The notes below the pieces were generated by a model. The model did no database searches. It saw nothing but the letters and a program-made list of their open reading frames with translations, and had not been told where the DNA came from. Positions 18,007-27,459 of a stretch of 64,000 nucleotides of DNA are shown here, one piece after another; positions within the stretch are counted from its first letter, which is position 1, and each line of letters opens with the position of its first letter. A program made the position numbers and the translations under genes. The DNA lies in contig NZ_JBEPMO010000001.1 in NCBI RefSeq assembly GCF_040545805.1, positions 248,001 through 312,000 of the forward strand. Direction: 5' to 3'. The stretch is from Moheibacter stercoris. Lineage in GTDB: Bacteria > Bacteroidota > Bacteroidia > Flavobacteriales > Weeksellaceae.

Positions 18007-20247
18007 ATGAATTTGGTAAACTTTTTTACTCTATTACTTATAGGTATTTTTATTCATGCCCAAAACACGAACTTGAGATGGAATGATCATTTTTCCTATT
18101 CAAGTATTCATCATATTTGGGAAATCCATGACCAAATCATTTGTAGCGCAGACAATGGCTTATTTAGTTATAGTCCATCTTCAGGTGAAATTCAAAAAAT
18201 TTCAAAAGTCAATGATTTGAATGATGTAGGAATATCGGCTTTTCATTATAATCCAGAATTGGATATTTTAATGGTTGGCTACGAAAGTGGAGAAATGGAT
18301 ATGTTGGGACCAGATGAAAACCATAATCTTCTAGAAATTCCATTGCATCAAGCTTATACAGGCAGCAAACGCGTAAACCATTTATCTTCCGCTGGTTCTA
18401 CAGCGATTATTTCTGGCGAATTCGGATTGGCTTCCTTTAGTTTAGAAAATTTTGAATTCCTGGAAACAACTTATTTTTCTGTTGCTGGAGTTTATTTTGG
18501 GGTGAAAGAAACTGCTATTCTCAACAATGTTATTTATGCGGCTAGCGACAGAGGTATTTATACGCATGAATTGAATGAGTTCATTGCGAATTTTGTGTCT
18601 TGGAATCAGGAAACTGCGATTCCAAATTCAGAATTTCAGCAAATTGTTTCATTTCAAGGAAATATTTTCGCTTCCACTGGAGATAATGTATATCGCTACG
18701 ATGGAAATAACTGGACGATGTTTGGAAACTTTCCCAATTTAAGAGATATCACAACCAATGGAAATACACTAAGTTTTACCACTCCACAAAATGTGATAAC
18801 CTACAACGAATCCTTCGCTGTCATTGATAACGTAGGTTTTGAGCATCCAATTAGAACAGGATTAAAAATAGGAACAACTACGTACGGAGGATCTTTAGAA
18901 TTTGGTTTGCTAAACGGTCAAAACAGCATCATGCCAGACGGACCATTTGACAATAAATCTTGGAAGGTAACAGCTTTCAAGCAAAACCTTTGGATTGCAC
19001 CAGGTGGAATGGTCAACTATAACAATGTTCAACAAAATAAGAACGGTTTTTACCACTTCGATGGAACCATCTGGAACCATGTAAAATCTGAAACTTTATT
19101 CGACGCAAAAGATATCCTCGATGTTGAAGTGAATCCAAACAACATCAAAGAAGTTTTTGCTTCTCCTTGGTTTGAATACACCAGTTGGCCTGCAGACCCT
19201 TCTAAACGTATTGGAATTATCCGTGTGGAAGACAATATAGGTCAAGAAAACATTATCAATACCAATAACACTCCGAATGGTTTTTGGCGAGTTGGAGGTT
19301 CAACTTTTGATGAATCTGGAAATTTATGGGTGGGACAATCCTTTGTGGGCGAAGAAGGATTAACCGTAATGAATAAAAGAAATCCCAATGGGGGATGGCA
19401 ATCTATTAACTTAAACGCTATGACTTCAGATGCAGGAGCTAGAAAACCAGTGGTGTATCAAGATCATGCCTTTATGGCTTTGCCAAGATCGGGTGGAGTT
19501 AAAGTCACCAATATGACCAATAGTTATTCAATAACTGCCAATTCGAATTCAGGTAATTTACCATCCAACAACGTTCTAAGTGTTGCCATTGACAAAGATG
19601 GTTTTTTATGGATTGGAACCGAACTTGGATTGCGTATCCTTTATAATCCATTGGAAACCATCACGCAAGATTTCTTTCAAGCAGAACCGATTATCATTGA
19701 ACAAAACGGAATTCCTGAAGCATTATTTACAGATGTTCAAATCAACGATATTGAAGTTGATGAATCCAATCAAAAGTGGATTGCAACCTCAACAAGTGGT
19801 GTTTACTGCGTTTCGGAAGATGGAACAGAAACGAAATACCATTTTACGACAGCCAATTCACCATTGCCTTCCAATAGCGTCAATGATATTGAAGCAGATC
19901 CTTCAACAGGAATCGTATATTTTGCCACCGAAAAAGGAGTGGTTTCCTTTCAAAGTGATGCGATAGAAGGAGGAGAATCTTTTGGTGATGTTTATGCTTA
20001 TCCAAATCCCGTTCGACCTGGATTTACTGGAAATGTTGTCATCCGTGGTTTACCCAATGATGCAGATGTTCGCATTGTGGATGTGGTTGGAAACCTACTT
20101 TACAGAACCAAAGCATCTGGAGGATCAGCGGTTTGGGATACGAAAAATTCCAAAGGAAAACTTGTGGCATCTGGTGTCTACTTAGTGCTTATGACCAACC
20201 GAGATGCCTCGGAATCGAAACAAACCAAAATAGCTATCATCCGATAA
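18007..20247 (+). CDS. porZ: PorZ-like type IX secretion beta-propeller protein
   Basis: About 746 residues. A signal peptide (MNLVNFFTLLLIGIFIHAQ) supports the ATG at 18007; an in-frame ATG at 17980 would add nine polar residues. Two-component-regulator-type propeller repeats fill most of the protein (IICSADNGLFSY, FLWIGTELGLRIL, NQKWIATSTSGVY). The last 85 residues are a type IX sorting domain (YPNPVRPGFTGNV...GVYLVLMTN...KIAIIR). PorZ delivers anionic LPS to the surface attachment complex in Porphyromonas. The recO start overlaps its stop by one base, a neighbourhood I recall from other Flavobacteriia. Confidence 0.82.
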   Translation: MNLVNFFTLLLIGIFIHAQNTNLRWNDHFSYSSIHHIWEIHDQIICSADNGLFSYSPSSGEIQKISKVNDLNDVGISAFHYNPELDILMVGYESGEMDMLGPDENHNLLEIPLHQAYTGSKRVNHLSSAGSTAIISGEFGLASFSLENFEFLETTYFSVAGVYFGVKETAILNNVIYAASDRGIYTHELNEFIANFVSWNQETAIPNSEFQQIVSFQGNIFASTGDNVYRYDGNNWTMFGNFPNLRDITTNGNTLSFTTPQNVITYNESFAVIDNVGFEHPIRTGLKIGTTTYGGSLEFGLLNGQNSIMPDGPFDNKSWKVTAFKQNLWIAPGGMVNYNNVQQNKNGFYHFDGTIWNHVKSETLFDAKDILDVEVNPNNIKEVFASPWFEYTSWPADPSKRIGIIRVEDNIGQENIINTNNTPNGFWRVGGSTFDESGNLWVGQSFVGEEGLTVMNKRNPNGGWQSINLNAMTSDAGARKPVVYQDHAFMALPRSGGVKVTNMTNSYSITANSNSGNLPSNNVLSVAIDKDGFLWIGTELGLRILYNPLETITQDFFQAEPIIIEQNGIPEALFTDVQINDIEVDESNQKWIATSTSGVYCVSEDGTETKYHFTTANSPLPSNSVNDIEADPSTGIVYFATEKGVVSFQSDAIEGGESFGDVYAYPNPVRPGFTGNVVIRGLPNDADVRIVDVVGNLLYRTKASGGSAVWDTKNSKGKLVASGVYLVLMTNRDASESKQTKIAIIR

Positions 20248-20960
20248 TGCTTGTCAGAACACCGGCAATCGTTTTGTCCTCGCATAAATATGGAGATTCG
20301 GCTCGAATTGTAAAATTTTATACGGCTTCGGTTGGAATTAAATCCTTTATTGCCAAAGGAGCTTATTCCAAAAAAAATCGTCAAAATTCCTTGTTCATTC
20401 CCTTGAATCAAGTGGAACTAATTTACGACGATCGACAAAAAAAGTCTTTAGATTTTTTTCGTGAGGCGAAACAAATTGCACATTACAAAGATTTATCGAG
20501 TTCGCCTTTTAAAATGACCATTGCACTTTTCATTGCCGAAATGTTGAATTTGGTTTTGCAAGAAGAAGAAGCCAATCAATCACTATTTGCTTTCCTTTCT
20601 GAAAGTCTTTTGGTATTCGATGACAAGGAGGATGTCTTTTCCGATTTTCATTTATGGTTTTTATTAAACCTTACGAAATATTTAGGATTTTATCCAAACA
20701 TTCAAAACGGAGCGAAATATTTTGATCTCCAGGAAGGAATTTCTTCTCATGAAATTCCAACAGGATCTTATATTGCCCAAGATGATTTGATTTTGTTTGA
20801 AAAACTGATGAATTTGAATTTTCTAACCCAAACTGAAAATCAATTTAGTAAAAGCCAAAGAAATTCGATTTTGAACACGATTTTGAAGTACTACGAAGCT
20901 CATATTTTCGATTTCCGACACCCAAAATCGCTGGAGGTCTTAGTTCACGTTTTTGAATAA
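20247..20960 (+). CDS. recO: DNA repair protein RecO
   Basis: 237 residues. The N-terminal OB fold is recognisable (TPAIVLSSHKYGDSARIVKFYTA...KSFIAKGAY), followed by the helical half. RecO loads RecA with RecR on SSB-coated DNA. The ATG at 20247 uses the last base of the porZ stop. The zinc-binding cysteines of some RecO proteins are absent, as is usual in Flavobacteriia. Confidence 0.9.
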   Translation: MLVRTPAIVLSSHKYGDSARIVKFYTASVGIKSFIAKGAYSKKNRQNSLFIPLNQVELIYDDRQKKSLDFFREAKQIAHYKDLSSSPFKMTIALFIAEMLNLVLQEEEANQSLFAFLSESLLVFDDKEDVFSDFHLWFLLNLTKYLGFYPNIQNGAKYFDLQEGISSHEIPTGSYIAQDDLILFEKLMNLNFLTQTENQFSKSQRNSILNTILKYYEAHIFDFRHPKSLEVLVHVFE

Positions 20961-20987
20961 ATCTTTCGGGAAATTTAATTTATGAAG

Positions 20988-21010
20988 GTCATTTTTTGGG
21001 TTAAAATGAC
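20988..21010. terminator. hairpin between convergent recO and the TrmH-like gene
   Basis: GTCATTTT (20988-20995) and AAAATGAC (21003-21010) form a perfect 8-bp stem with a 7-base loop; A/T runs flank both sides. Probably a shared weak terminator. Confidence 0.45.
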
Positions 21011-21024
21011 AAATTTTTCAAAAT

Positions 21025-21798
21025 TCAAGATTTTTGACGAACGGCTTCGTAAATACAAATGGCCGCCGCATTACTAACATTTAAGGAATCAACTTTTCCC
21101 TTCATCGGAATTTTAATTAAATAATCAGAATTCTCAGCCCAAAAATCACTCAATCCAAAAGCTTCAGTTCCCAAAACTATGGCAGAACTTTTTTGAAAAT
21201 TTACCTCATACAAATTTTTGGTGTCATCTCTTAAAAAAGTAGAAAAGATTTGAACCTTATTTTTCTTCAACCAATCGACCAATTCATTTTTATCAGCCGA
21301 AAGAAATTGATTCGTGAAAATTGTTCCAACACTACTTCTAATAACATTCGGATTGTAAAAATCGACCAAAGCATCACATACCACCAAAAGATCAACCCCA
21401 GCGCCATCGCAAGTTCTCAAAACAGCACCTAAATTTCCTGGTTTTTCCACCGCCTCCAAAATAACGATCAAGGCATTTTCCGGAAGCTGTATATCAGTCA
21501 AAGATTTCGATTGACTTTTGTATACTCCTATGATTCCACCTGTTGTTCCACGATACGCAATTTTCTCAAATAGGGTAGGAGTGACATGAAATTCGTTTCC
21601 ATTGGGAATCTTATACGAATTTAAAAACAATTCTTCGCAAACATAGCATTCAACCAATTGAAAACCAGCTTCCAAAGCCATTTCGTTTTCTTGAATTCCT
21701 TCCACCACAAATAATCCTTGCTTTTTGCGTTCTCTGGATTTTTCTTGAAGCTTCAATAAATTCTTAATTCGTGGATTTTGAATACTTTCAATGACCAT
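21025..21798 (-). CDS. TrmH-family (SPOUT) RNA methyltransferase
   Basis: 257 residues with the three SPOUT motifs: EAVEKPGNLGAVLRTCDGAG, a middle IRSSVGTIF, and the C-terminal IVLGTEAFGLSDFW...IPMKGKVDSLNVSNAAAICIYE knot. It methylates ribose 2'-O positions of tRNA or rRNA; the target is not predictable. An N-terminal substrate-binding domain is present (about residues 1-95). The asd gene lies one base upstream, so the two form one transcript. Confidence 0.9.
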   Translation of the reverse strand: MVIESIQNPRIKNLLKLQEKSRERKKQGLFVVEGIQENEMALEAGFQLVECYVCEELFLNSYKIPNGNEFHVTPTLFEKIAYRGTTGGIIGVYKSQSKSLTDIQLPENALIVILEAVEKPGNLGAVLRTCDGAGVDLLVVCDALVDFYNPNVIRSSVGTIFTNQFLSADKNELVDWLKKNKVQIFSTFLRDDTKNLYEVNFQKSSAIVLGTEAFGLSDFWAENSDYLIKIPMKGKVDSLNVSNAAAICIYEAVRQKS

Positions 21799-21799
21799 T

Positions 21800-22807
21800 T
21801 TAGGCTGTAATAGAAGATTTGATTAAATTTTGAGTCACCAAATATTCCGCAATTTGAACAGCATTCGTCGCTGCACCTTTTCGTAAATTATCGGCTACAA
21901 TCCACATATTGACAGAGTTAGCTTGAGAAAAATCTCGTCTTATTCTTCCAACAAATACCTCATCTTTTCCTTCTGCAAACAATGGCATTGGATACGTATT
22001 GGTATCGGGATTGTCTTGTAAGGTAACTCCATGTGTTTCATGCAAAACTTTTCGTAACTCAGATTCATCATAGGCTTGATGAAATTCGATATTGACCGAT
22101 TCCGAATGACCGCCTTGAACGGGAACTCTTACAGCAGTTGCAGTTAAAGCAATACTACGATCATCCAAAATTTTCTGGGTTTCACGCGTTAATTTTAATT
22201 CTTCCTTGGTATATCCGCTTTCTTCAAAAACATCACAATGTGGTAAAGCATTTTTGAAAATTGGATAAGGATATTTCATTTTTGGTTGGGTTCCTTCAAT
22301 CTCGCCATTTAATTGATCAACCGCTTCTTTCCCTGTTCCCGTAACGGATTGATAGGTTGAAACAACAACGCGTTTGATGTCATATTTTTGATGCAATGGA
22401 TGTAAAACCATCACCAATTGAATCGTAGAACAATTAGGATTCGCAATAATTTTATCAGAATCCTTCAAAATATTCGCATTGATTTCTGGTACAATCAAAG
22501 GAATATTGGGTTCCATACGCCAAGCAGATGAATTATCAATAACCGTTGTACCTACTTTGGCAAATTCTGGAGCCCATTGTTTTGATGTATCTCCACCAGC
22601 TGAAAACAAAGCAATTTCAGGACGTGAACTTATGGCGTCCTGCATCGATTGAATTTTGTATTCATTTCCTTTAAACAAAATAGTTTTTCCAACCGATTTT
22701 TCTGAAGCTACAGGAATTAATTCCGAAATGGGAAAATTTCTTTCTGCCAAAACTTCCAACATCACTTTACCAACCATTCCAGTTGCGCCTATAACTGCTA
22801 CTTTCAT
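21800..22807 (-). CDS. asd: aspartate-semialdehyde dehydrogenase
   Basis: 335 residues. It has the N-terminal NADP fold (GATGMVGKVML), the active-site cysteine C126 in NPNCSTIQ, and the GGHSES segment with the catalytic histidine. It reduces aspartyl phosphate for lysine, threonine, methionine and cell-wall precursor synthesis. A strong promoter precedes it; the TrmH-like gene follows. Confidence 0.95.
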   Translation of the reverse strand: MKVAVIGATGMVGKVMLEVLAERNFPISELIPVASEKSVGKTILFKGNEYKIQSMQDAISSRPEIALFSAGGDTSKQWAPEFAKVGTTVIDNSSAWRMEPNIPLIVPEINANILKDSDKIIANPNCSTIQLVMVLHPLHQKYDIKRVVVSTYQSVTGTGKEAVDQLNGEIEGTQPKMKYPYPIFKNALPHCDVFEESGYTKEELKLTRETQKILDDRSIALTATAVRVPVQGGHSESVNIEFHQAYDESELRKVLHETHGVTLQDNPDTNTYPMPLFAEGKDEVFVGRIRRDFSQANSVNMWIVADNLRKGAATNAVQIAEYLVTQNLIKSSITA

Positions 22808-22821
22808 TTCAAATTTTTTAT

Positions 22822-22854
22822 CAAAAATAGAACATTTCCACTAATCTGATCAAA
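22822..22854 (-). promoter_or_regulatory. complete promoter of asd
   Basis: Read on the - strand: TTTG (22851-22854), 21 bases, TATTTTTG (22822-22829), ending 14 bases before the asd ATG. Full consensus match. It faces the patatin promoter. Confidence 0.75.
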
Positions 22855-22886
22855 GATTTTAACCGATATAAATCATTGTGTTGTTG

Positions 22887-22894
22887 TACATTTG
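22887..22894 (+). promoter_or_regulatory. -7 box of the patatin gene
   Basis: TACATTTG matches TAnnTTTG; the ATG is 6 bases downstream at 22901. Divergent from the asd promoter. Confidence 0.5.
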
Positions 22895-22900
22895 TGAAAT

Positions 22901-25099
22901 ATGAAACGATTACTTTCAGCACTTACCATACTATTTATATTATTTCCATTCTTCTTGACTTATGCTCAAAAGTCACGACCCAAAGTCGGCGTTGTGTTGA
23001 GTGGGGGAGGAGCCAAAGGCTATGCTCACATTGGAGCTTTGAAAAAAATCGAAGAAGCGGGAATTAAAATTGACTTTATTGGTGGAACTAGTATTGGCGC
23101 CATTGTAGGTGGTTTATATGCCTCTGGTTATTCTGCTGATGAATTAGAAGAAATCATGTATTCATTGGACTTAACGAGTATGATTATGAATGAAAAATCG
23201 CGCAGGGAATTGCCCTTTTTTGACAAATCCTATCGCGAAAAATACATTTTAGAATTGCCTTTTGATAATTTCAAGTTGGGATTACCCAATGCTATTTCTA
23301 GTGGGCAAGGTACCGTAGATGAATTAACCTATTTGTTTCGGCATGTCCATGATATTACAGATTTCAACAAACTTCCAATTCCATTTGTCTGTATTGCTAC
23401 AAAATTAAGCAACGGAGAAGCTGTGGTTTTTCGAAACGGATATTTACCTCAAGTTGTTTTGGCTAGTGGTGCTTATCCAACCCTTTTAGAGCCCGTCATA
23501 ATCAATGGTGAAAAATACATCGATGGCGGTGTCCGCAATAATTTTCCCGTACAGGAAGTAATTGATATGGGTGCAGACATTATCATTGGTGTTGACTTAC
23601 AAGAAGGGCTACTAGAAGATGAAGAATTGAACTCCGCAACCAAAGTAATTGAACAAATTATATCTTATGGAATTAATGAAAAATCTGTAATACAAGCCGA
23701 AAAAGTAGATCTAACGATAAAACCCAATATCGAAGGATTTTCAGTTACAAGTTTTGATTTAAAGGATGAAATTATAGAATCTGGGAGACTTGCTGCTGAT
23801 TTGGTCATGGATGATTTGATTAAAATTGCGCAATTGCAAGGAAATGTTCCAATCGAACACGAGCCCGTAAAATCCTCTGAATTTATATTGATCACAGATT
23901 TAGAGATCAATGGTCTGGAAACCTTTACTCGAGGATATTTAAAAGGAAAGTTAGCCCTTGATCCACCTCAATTAGCGAGTTATTCGCAAATCAGAGATGG
24001 TATAAAATCTCTTTATTCTTCGGGTAATTTCAATAAAATATATTATCGAGTCAAAGAAAATGAAGAAGGCCATAAAACGCTTTCACTCGTTGTTCGAGAA
24101 AATCCTTCTAGACAAAGTTTAAAATTTGGGTTACATTATGATGATTTATTCAAAACTGGATTGCTTATAAACTTTACCAAACGTCATTTATTTTTTGATA
24201 ACTCGACGTTCTCTGCGGATTTAATTCTAGGAGATTTTCCACGTTACAATGTCAATTATTATATTGACAATGGTATTTATCCTAGCATTGGACTGTATTC
24301 GGGGTTCAAACAATTTGATGAAGAAACACAACTAAGAACCTTTAGTGATGTTTATGGAGATGCTGCTTTTGAATACAAATTCAATGAATTTATCAACCGC
24401 TTTTATGTGCAATCAACCCTATTTGAAAAGTATGCTATTGGAGGAGGTTTGGAACATCAATATTTGGATATTAAAACGAATAATTTACCCACGAGCGACC
24501 CCAATCGTCGGATTGAAGACAATTATTATTTGAGCACTTATGGTTTTGTCAAAGCTGACAATCTAGACAATCCCAATTTTCCAACGAAGGGAATTAAATT
24601 GGATGGGATTTTCAAGTATATTTTCAGCTCCAATAATGATAATTTTAATGAAACATCATTGATAACTTTGGATTTCGAAGCCAATAAAGACATCAGAAAA
24701 TGGTTATCAATAAAAGGATTTGGTTCTTTTGGAACGTATTTTAGCAATTATCCGCCCGTATCTCAAAAATTTCAATTAGGTGGATATATTGAACAAGAAT
24801 TCATGAATTATACACGATTTTATGGATTACCATTTTTGACCGATTCAGGCGATAATAAATTAGTAATTGGGGGAAGTTTGCAAGCAAAATTTTTGCGCAA
24901 TCACTATGTTTCCACTTTTGCAAATTTCGCCAATGTGGTGGACAATTTTGACGAACTAAATATCATCAAGTACCAATATACCGGATTTGGATTGGGCTAC
25001 GGATATGATTCACCTTTAGGGCCAATAATTGGGCTATGGACCTATTCTCCACAGACAAAAATCGGATTATTCAATGTATCTCTCGGTTTTTGGTTTTAA
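22901..25099 (+). CDS. outer-membrane patatin-like phospholipase with BamA-like barrel
   Basis: 732 residues: a signal peptide (cleavage after YAQ, about residue 23), then a patatin domain with oxyanion motif GGGAKG (35-40), nucleophile S64 in GTSIG and D208 in DGGVRNNFP. A POTRA-like segment follows (about 325-400), and the C-terminal 320 residues form a surface-antigen-type barrel ending in SLGFWF. This architecture (PlpD-like) places a lipase at the outer membrane. It is followed closely by ybeY. Confidence 0.9.
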   Translation: MKRLLSALTILFILFPFFLTYAQKSRPKVGVVLSGGGAKGYAHIGALKKIEEAGIKIDFIGGTSIGAIVGGLYASGYSADELEEIMYSLDLTSMIMNEKSRRELPFFDKSYREKYILELPFDNFKLGLPNAISSGQGTVDELTYLFRHVHDITDFNKLPIPFVCIATKLSNGEAVVFRNGYLPQVVLASGAYPTLLEPVIINGEKYIDGGVRNNFPVQEVIDMGADIIIGVDLQEGLLEDEELNSATKVIEQIISYGINEKSVIQAEKVDLTIKPNIEGFSVTSFDLKDEIIESGRLAADLVMDDLIKIAQLQGNVPIEHEPVKSSEFILITDLEINGLETFTRGYLKGKLALDPPQLASYSQIRDGIKSLYSSGNFNKIYYRVKENEEGHKTLSLVVRENPSRQSLKFGLHYDDLFKTGLLINFTKRHLFFDNSTFSADLILGDFPRYNVNYYIDNGIYPSIGLYSGFKQFDEETQLRTFSDVYGDAAFEYKFNEFINRFYVQSTLFEKYAIGGGLEHQYLDIKTNNLPTSDPNRRIEDNYYLSTYGFVKADNLDNPNFPTKGIKLDGIFKYIFSSNNDNFNETSLITLDFEANKDIRKWLSIKGFGSFGTYFSNYPPVSQKFQLGGYIEQEFMNYTRFYGLPFLTDSGDNKLVIGGSLQAKFLRNHYVSTFANFANVVDNFDELNIIKYQYTGFGLGYGYDSPLGPIIGLWTYSPQTKIGLFNVSLGFWF

Positions 25100-25108
25100 A
25101 TTTGCAAA

Positions 25109-25549
25109 ATGATTTCATTTTTTTACGAATCGGACTTTAAATTAAAGCAAGCCAAGTGGTGGAAAGAAAAACTTCAAGAAGTTGTCAAAGCTGAAAACCA
25201 CGAAACGGAAGAGGTAAATTACATCTTTTGTGACGATGAATATTTGCTGCAAATCAATCAAGATTTTTTGCAACACGACTATTATACCGATGTAATCGGA
25301 TTTCAATATTCAGAAGACGGCCCTCTTGTGGGAGACATTTACATCAGTGTAGAGCGAATTCAAGACAATGCCGAAACCAATGGTGTAAGCTTCGAAAATG
25401 AGTTAGCTCGGGTGATGATTCATGGTATTTTGCATTTCATGGGCTACAAAGACAAAAGCCCAGAAGAGGAAGAAAAAATGAGAAAAGGGGAAGAAAAATA
25501 TTTGCCTTTTTTTGCCAAATATCCAAATGTTCCACGTGGAACATTTTAA
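25109..25549 (+). CDS. ybeY: endoribonuclease YbeY
   Basis: 146 residues with the family block HGILHFMGYKDK. The first two zinc ligands H105 and H109 are present, but the third position of HGxLHxxGxxH is D115. The same GYKDK form occurs in other Bacteroidota. It takes part in 16S rRNA 3'-end maturation and ribosome quality control. Its last codons contain a parS-like palindrome (25528-25543). Confidence 0.92.
   Translation: MISFFYESDFKLKQAKWWKEKLQEVVKAENHETEEVNYIFCDDEYLLQINQDFLQHDYYTDVIGFQYSEDGPLVGDIYISVERIQDNAETNGVSFENELARVMIHGILHFMGYKDKSPEEEEKMRKGEEKYLPFFAKYPNVPRGTF
25528..25543. promoter_or_regulatory. parS-like site 1 (ParB binding)
   Basis: TGTTCCACGTGGAACA is a perfect 16-bp palindrome fitting the general parS consensus TGTTnCACGTGnAACA at every fixed position. 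It lies inside the last codons of ybeY, encoding NVPRGT. Confidence 0.75.
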
Positions 25550-25566
25550 ATAAAACTTGAAAATAT

Positions 25567-27435
25567 ATGTTTCAAACAGCGTATGATGTGATTGTTGTAG
25601 GGGGTGGACACGCCGGAGCAGAGGCTGCAGCAGCAGCAGCAAACCTTGGATCCAAAACTTTATTGGTCACCATGAATTTGCAAGCAATTGGACAGATGTC
25701 TTGCAACCCTGCTATGGGAGGAATCGCCAAAGGACAAATAGTTCGCGAAATAGACGCATTAGGAGGAATGTCGGGGATTATCACCGACAAAACCATGATC
25801 CAGTTCAAAATGTTGAACATGTCCAAAGGTCCGGCCATGTGGAGCCCTAGAGCGCAATCAGATCGTATGCGTTTTGCAGAAGAATGGCGTTTAAGCCTTG
25901 AACGAAACCACAACGTAGATTTCTTCCAAGATATGGTTTCGGGCCTTCTAATTGAAAATAACAAAGTCGTAGGAGTCAAAACTGGAATGGGAATGACCAT
26001 TCGTTCCAAAGCGGTTGTTTTAACCAATGGAACCTTTTTAAATGGCTTGATTCACGTTGGTGAAAAGCAATTTGGTGGAGGTAGAATGGGAGAGAAGCAA
26101 GCTACTGGAATCACCGAACAATTAACATCGATTGGTTTTGAATCTGGAAGAATGAAAACAGGTACACCGCCACGTGTAGATGGTAGATCTTTGGATTTTT
26201 CCAAAATGGAAGAACAAGCTGGAGACGAAAATCCAGGGAAATTCTCTTATACACAAACACCAAAATTAACCAAACAGAGAAGCTGCTACATCACCTATAC
26301 CAATCAAAATGTTCACGATTCTTTACGTGAAGGATTTGACAGATCACCCATGTTTAATGGCGCAATTCAAAGTACGGGGCCAAGATATTGTCCTTCAATT
26401 GAAGATAAAATCAACCGATTTGCAGAGCGTGAACGTCACCAAATTTTTGCGGAACCAGAAGGCTGGGATACGATCGAATATTACGTTAATGGATTCTCAA
26501 CTTCTTTACCAGATGATGTGCAAGCCAAAGCGATTCGCATGATTCCAGGCTTCGAAAATGCCAAAATTTTTCGACCTGGATATGCCATCGAATACGATTA
26601 TTTTCCACCAACCCAATTGAAGCATACATTGGAAACGAAATTAATCGACAACTTGTATTTTGCAGGCCAAATCAATGGAACAACCGGATACGAAGAAGCG
26701 GCGAGTCAAGGGTTAATGGCTGGAATCAATGCTCACTTAAAAATTCACGAAAAAGATCCTTTTATTTTACAGCGAAATGATGCCTATATCGGAGTTCTAA
26801 TTGATGATTTGATTACCAAAGGAACAGAAGAACCTTATAGAATGTTTACCTCAAGAGCTGAGTATAGAATTCTTTTACGACAAGATAATGCGGATGAACG
26901 ATTAACGCCTCTGTCACATGCCATAGGTTTATCAACTGAAGATCGCATGAAACGATTGGAAGAAAAATATACCAAAGCTGCCCAAATGGTAGAGCATTTG
27001 GAAACGACTTCTATATTACCCAATCAAATCAATCCAACCATTGAAGAAAGAGGAGGAAGTCCTTTGAATCAAAGTGTAAAAATGGTCAATGTTTTAACTC
27101 GACCAGAAGTACAATTGAGCGACATTACGAAGTTAGAATCCATTCAAGATTATATCTCTCAAAACGAATTAGACGAAGAAGAATTGGAACAAGTAGAAGT
27201 CCAAGTAAAATACAAAGGTTATATACGCAAAGAAAAAGACAATGCTGACAAATTAAAACGACTTGAAAACTTACGAATTCCAAAAGATTTTGATTATTCA
27301 CAAGTAAAATCCATATCAACAGAAGCTCGTCAAAAATTTGAAAAAATCAGACCAGAAACAATTGCACAAGCCTCTCGGATTAGTGGAGTTTCACCATCGG
27401 ATATCAGCATCCTTTTAATTTTTATGGGTCGATAA
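25567..27435 (+). CDS. mnmG: tRNA uridine-5-carboxymethylaminomethyl(34) synthesis enzyme MnmG
   Basis: 622 residues, usual length. FAD-binding GGGHAGAEAA near residue 11, CNPAMGGIAKGQ, the MnmG signature GPRYCPSIEDK and GQINGTTGYEEAASQG. With MnmE it modifies the wobble uridine of several tRNAs. The gene is flanked on both sides by parS-like sites; mnmG (gidA) is origin-near in many bacteria. Confidence 0.97.
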   Translation: MFQTAYDVIVVGGGHAGAEAAAAAANLGSKTLLVTMNLQAIGQMSCNPAMGGIAKGQIVREIDALGGMSGIITDKTMIQFKMLNMSKGPAMWSPRAQSDRMRFAEEWRLSLERNHNVDFFQDMVSGLLIENNKVVGVKTGMGMTIRSKAVVLTNGTFLNGLIHVGEKQFGGGRMGEKQATGITEQLTSIGFESGRMKTGTPPRVDGRSLDFSKMEEQAGDENPGKFSYTQTPKLTKQRSCYITYTNQNVHDSLREGFDRSPMFNGAIQSTGPRYCPSIEDKINRFAERERHQIFAEPEGWDTIEYYVNGFSTSLPDDVQAKAIRMIPGFENAKIFRPGYAIEYDYFPPTQLKHTLETKLIDNLYFAGQINGTTGYEEAASQGLMAGINAHLKIHEKDPFILQRNDAYIGVLIDDLITKGTEEPYRMFTSRAEYRILLRQDNADERLTPLSHAIGLSTEDRMKRLEEKYTKAAQMVEHLETTSILPNQINPTIEERGGSPLNQSVKMVNVLTRPEVQLSDITKLESIQDYISQNELDEEELEQVEVQVKYKGYIRKEKDNADKLKRLENLRIPKDFDYSQVKSISTEARQKFEKIRPETIAQASRISGVSPSDISILLIFMGR

Positions 27436-27443
27436 TTATTTTA

Positions 27444-27459
27444 TGTTCCACGTGAAACA
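27444..27459. promoter_or_regulatory. parS-like site 2 (ParB binding)
   Basis: TGTTCCACGTGAAACA fits TGTTnCACGTGnAACA. It fills the gap between the mnmG stop and the next ATG at 27460, 1.9 kb from site 1. Confidence 0.75.
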
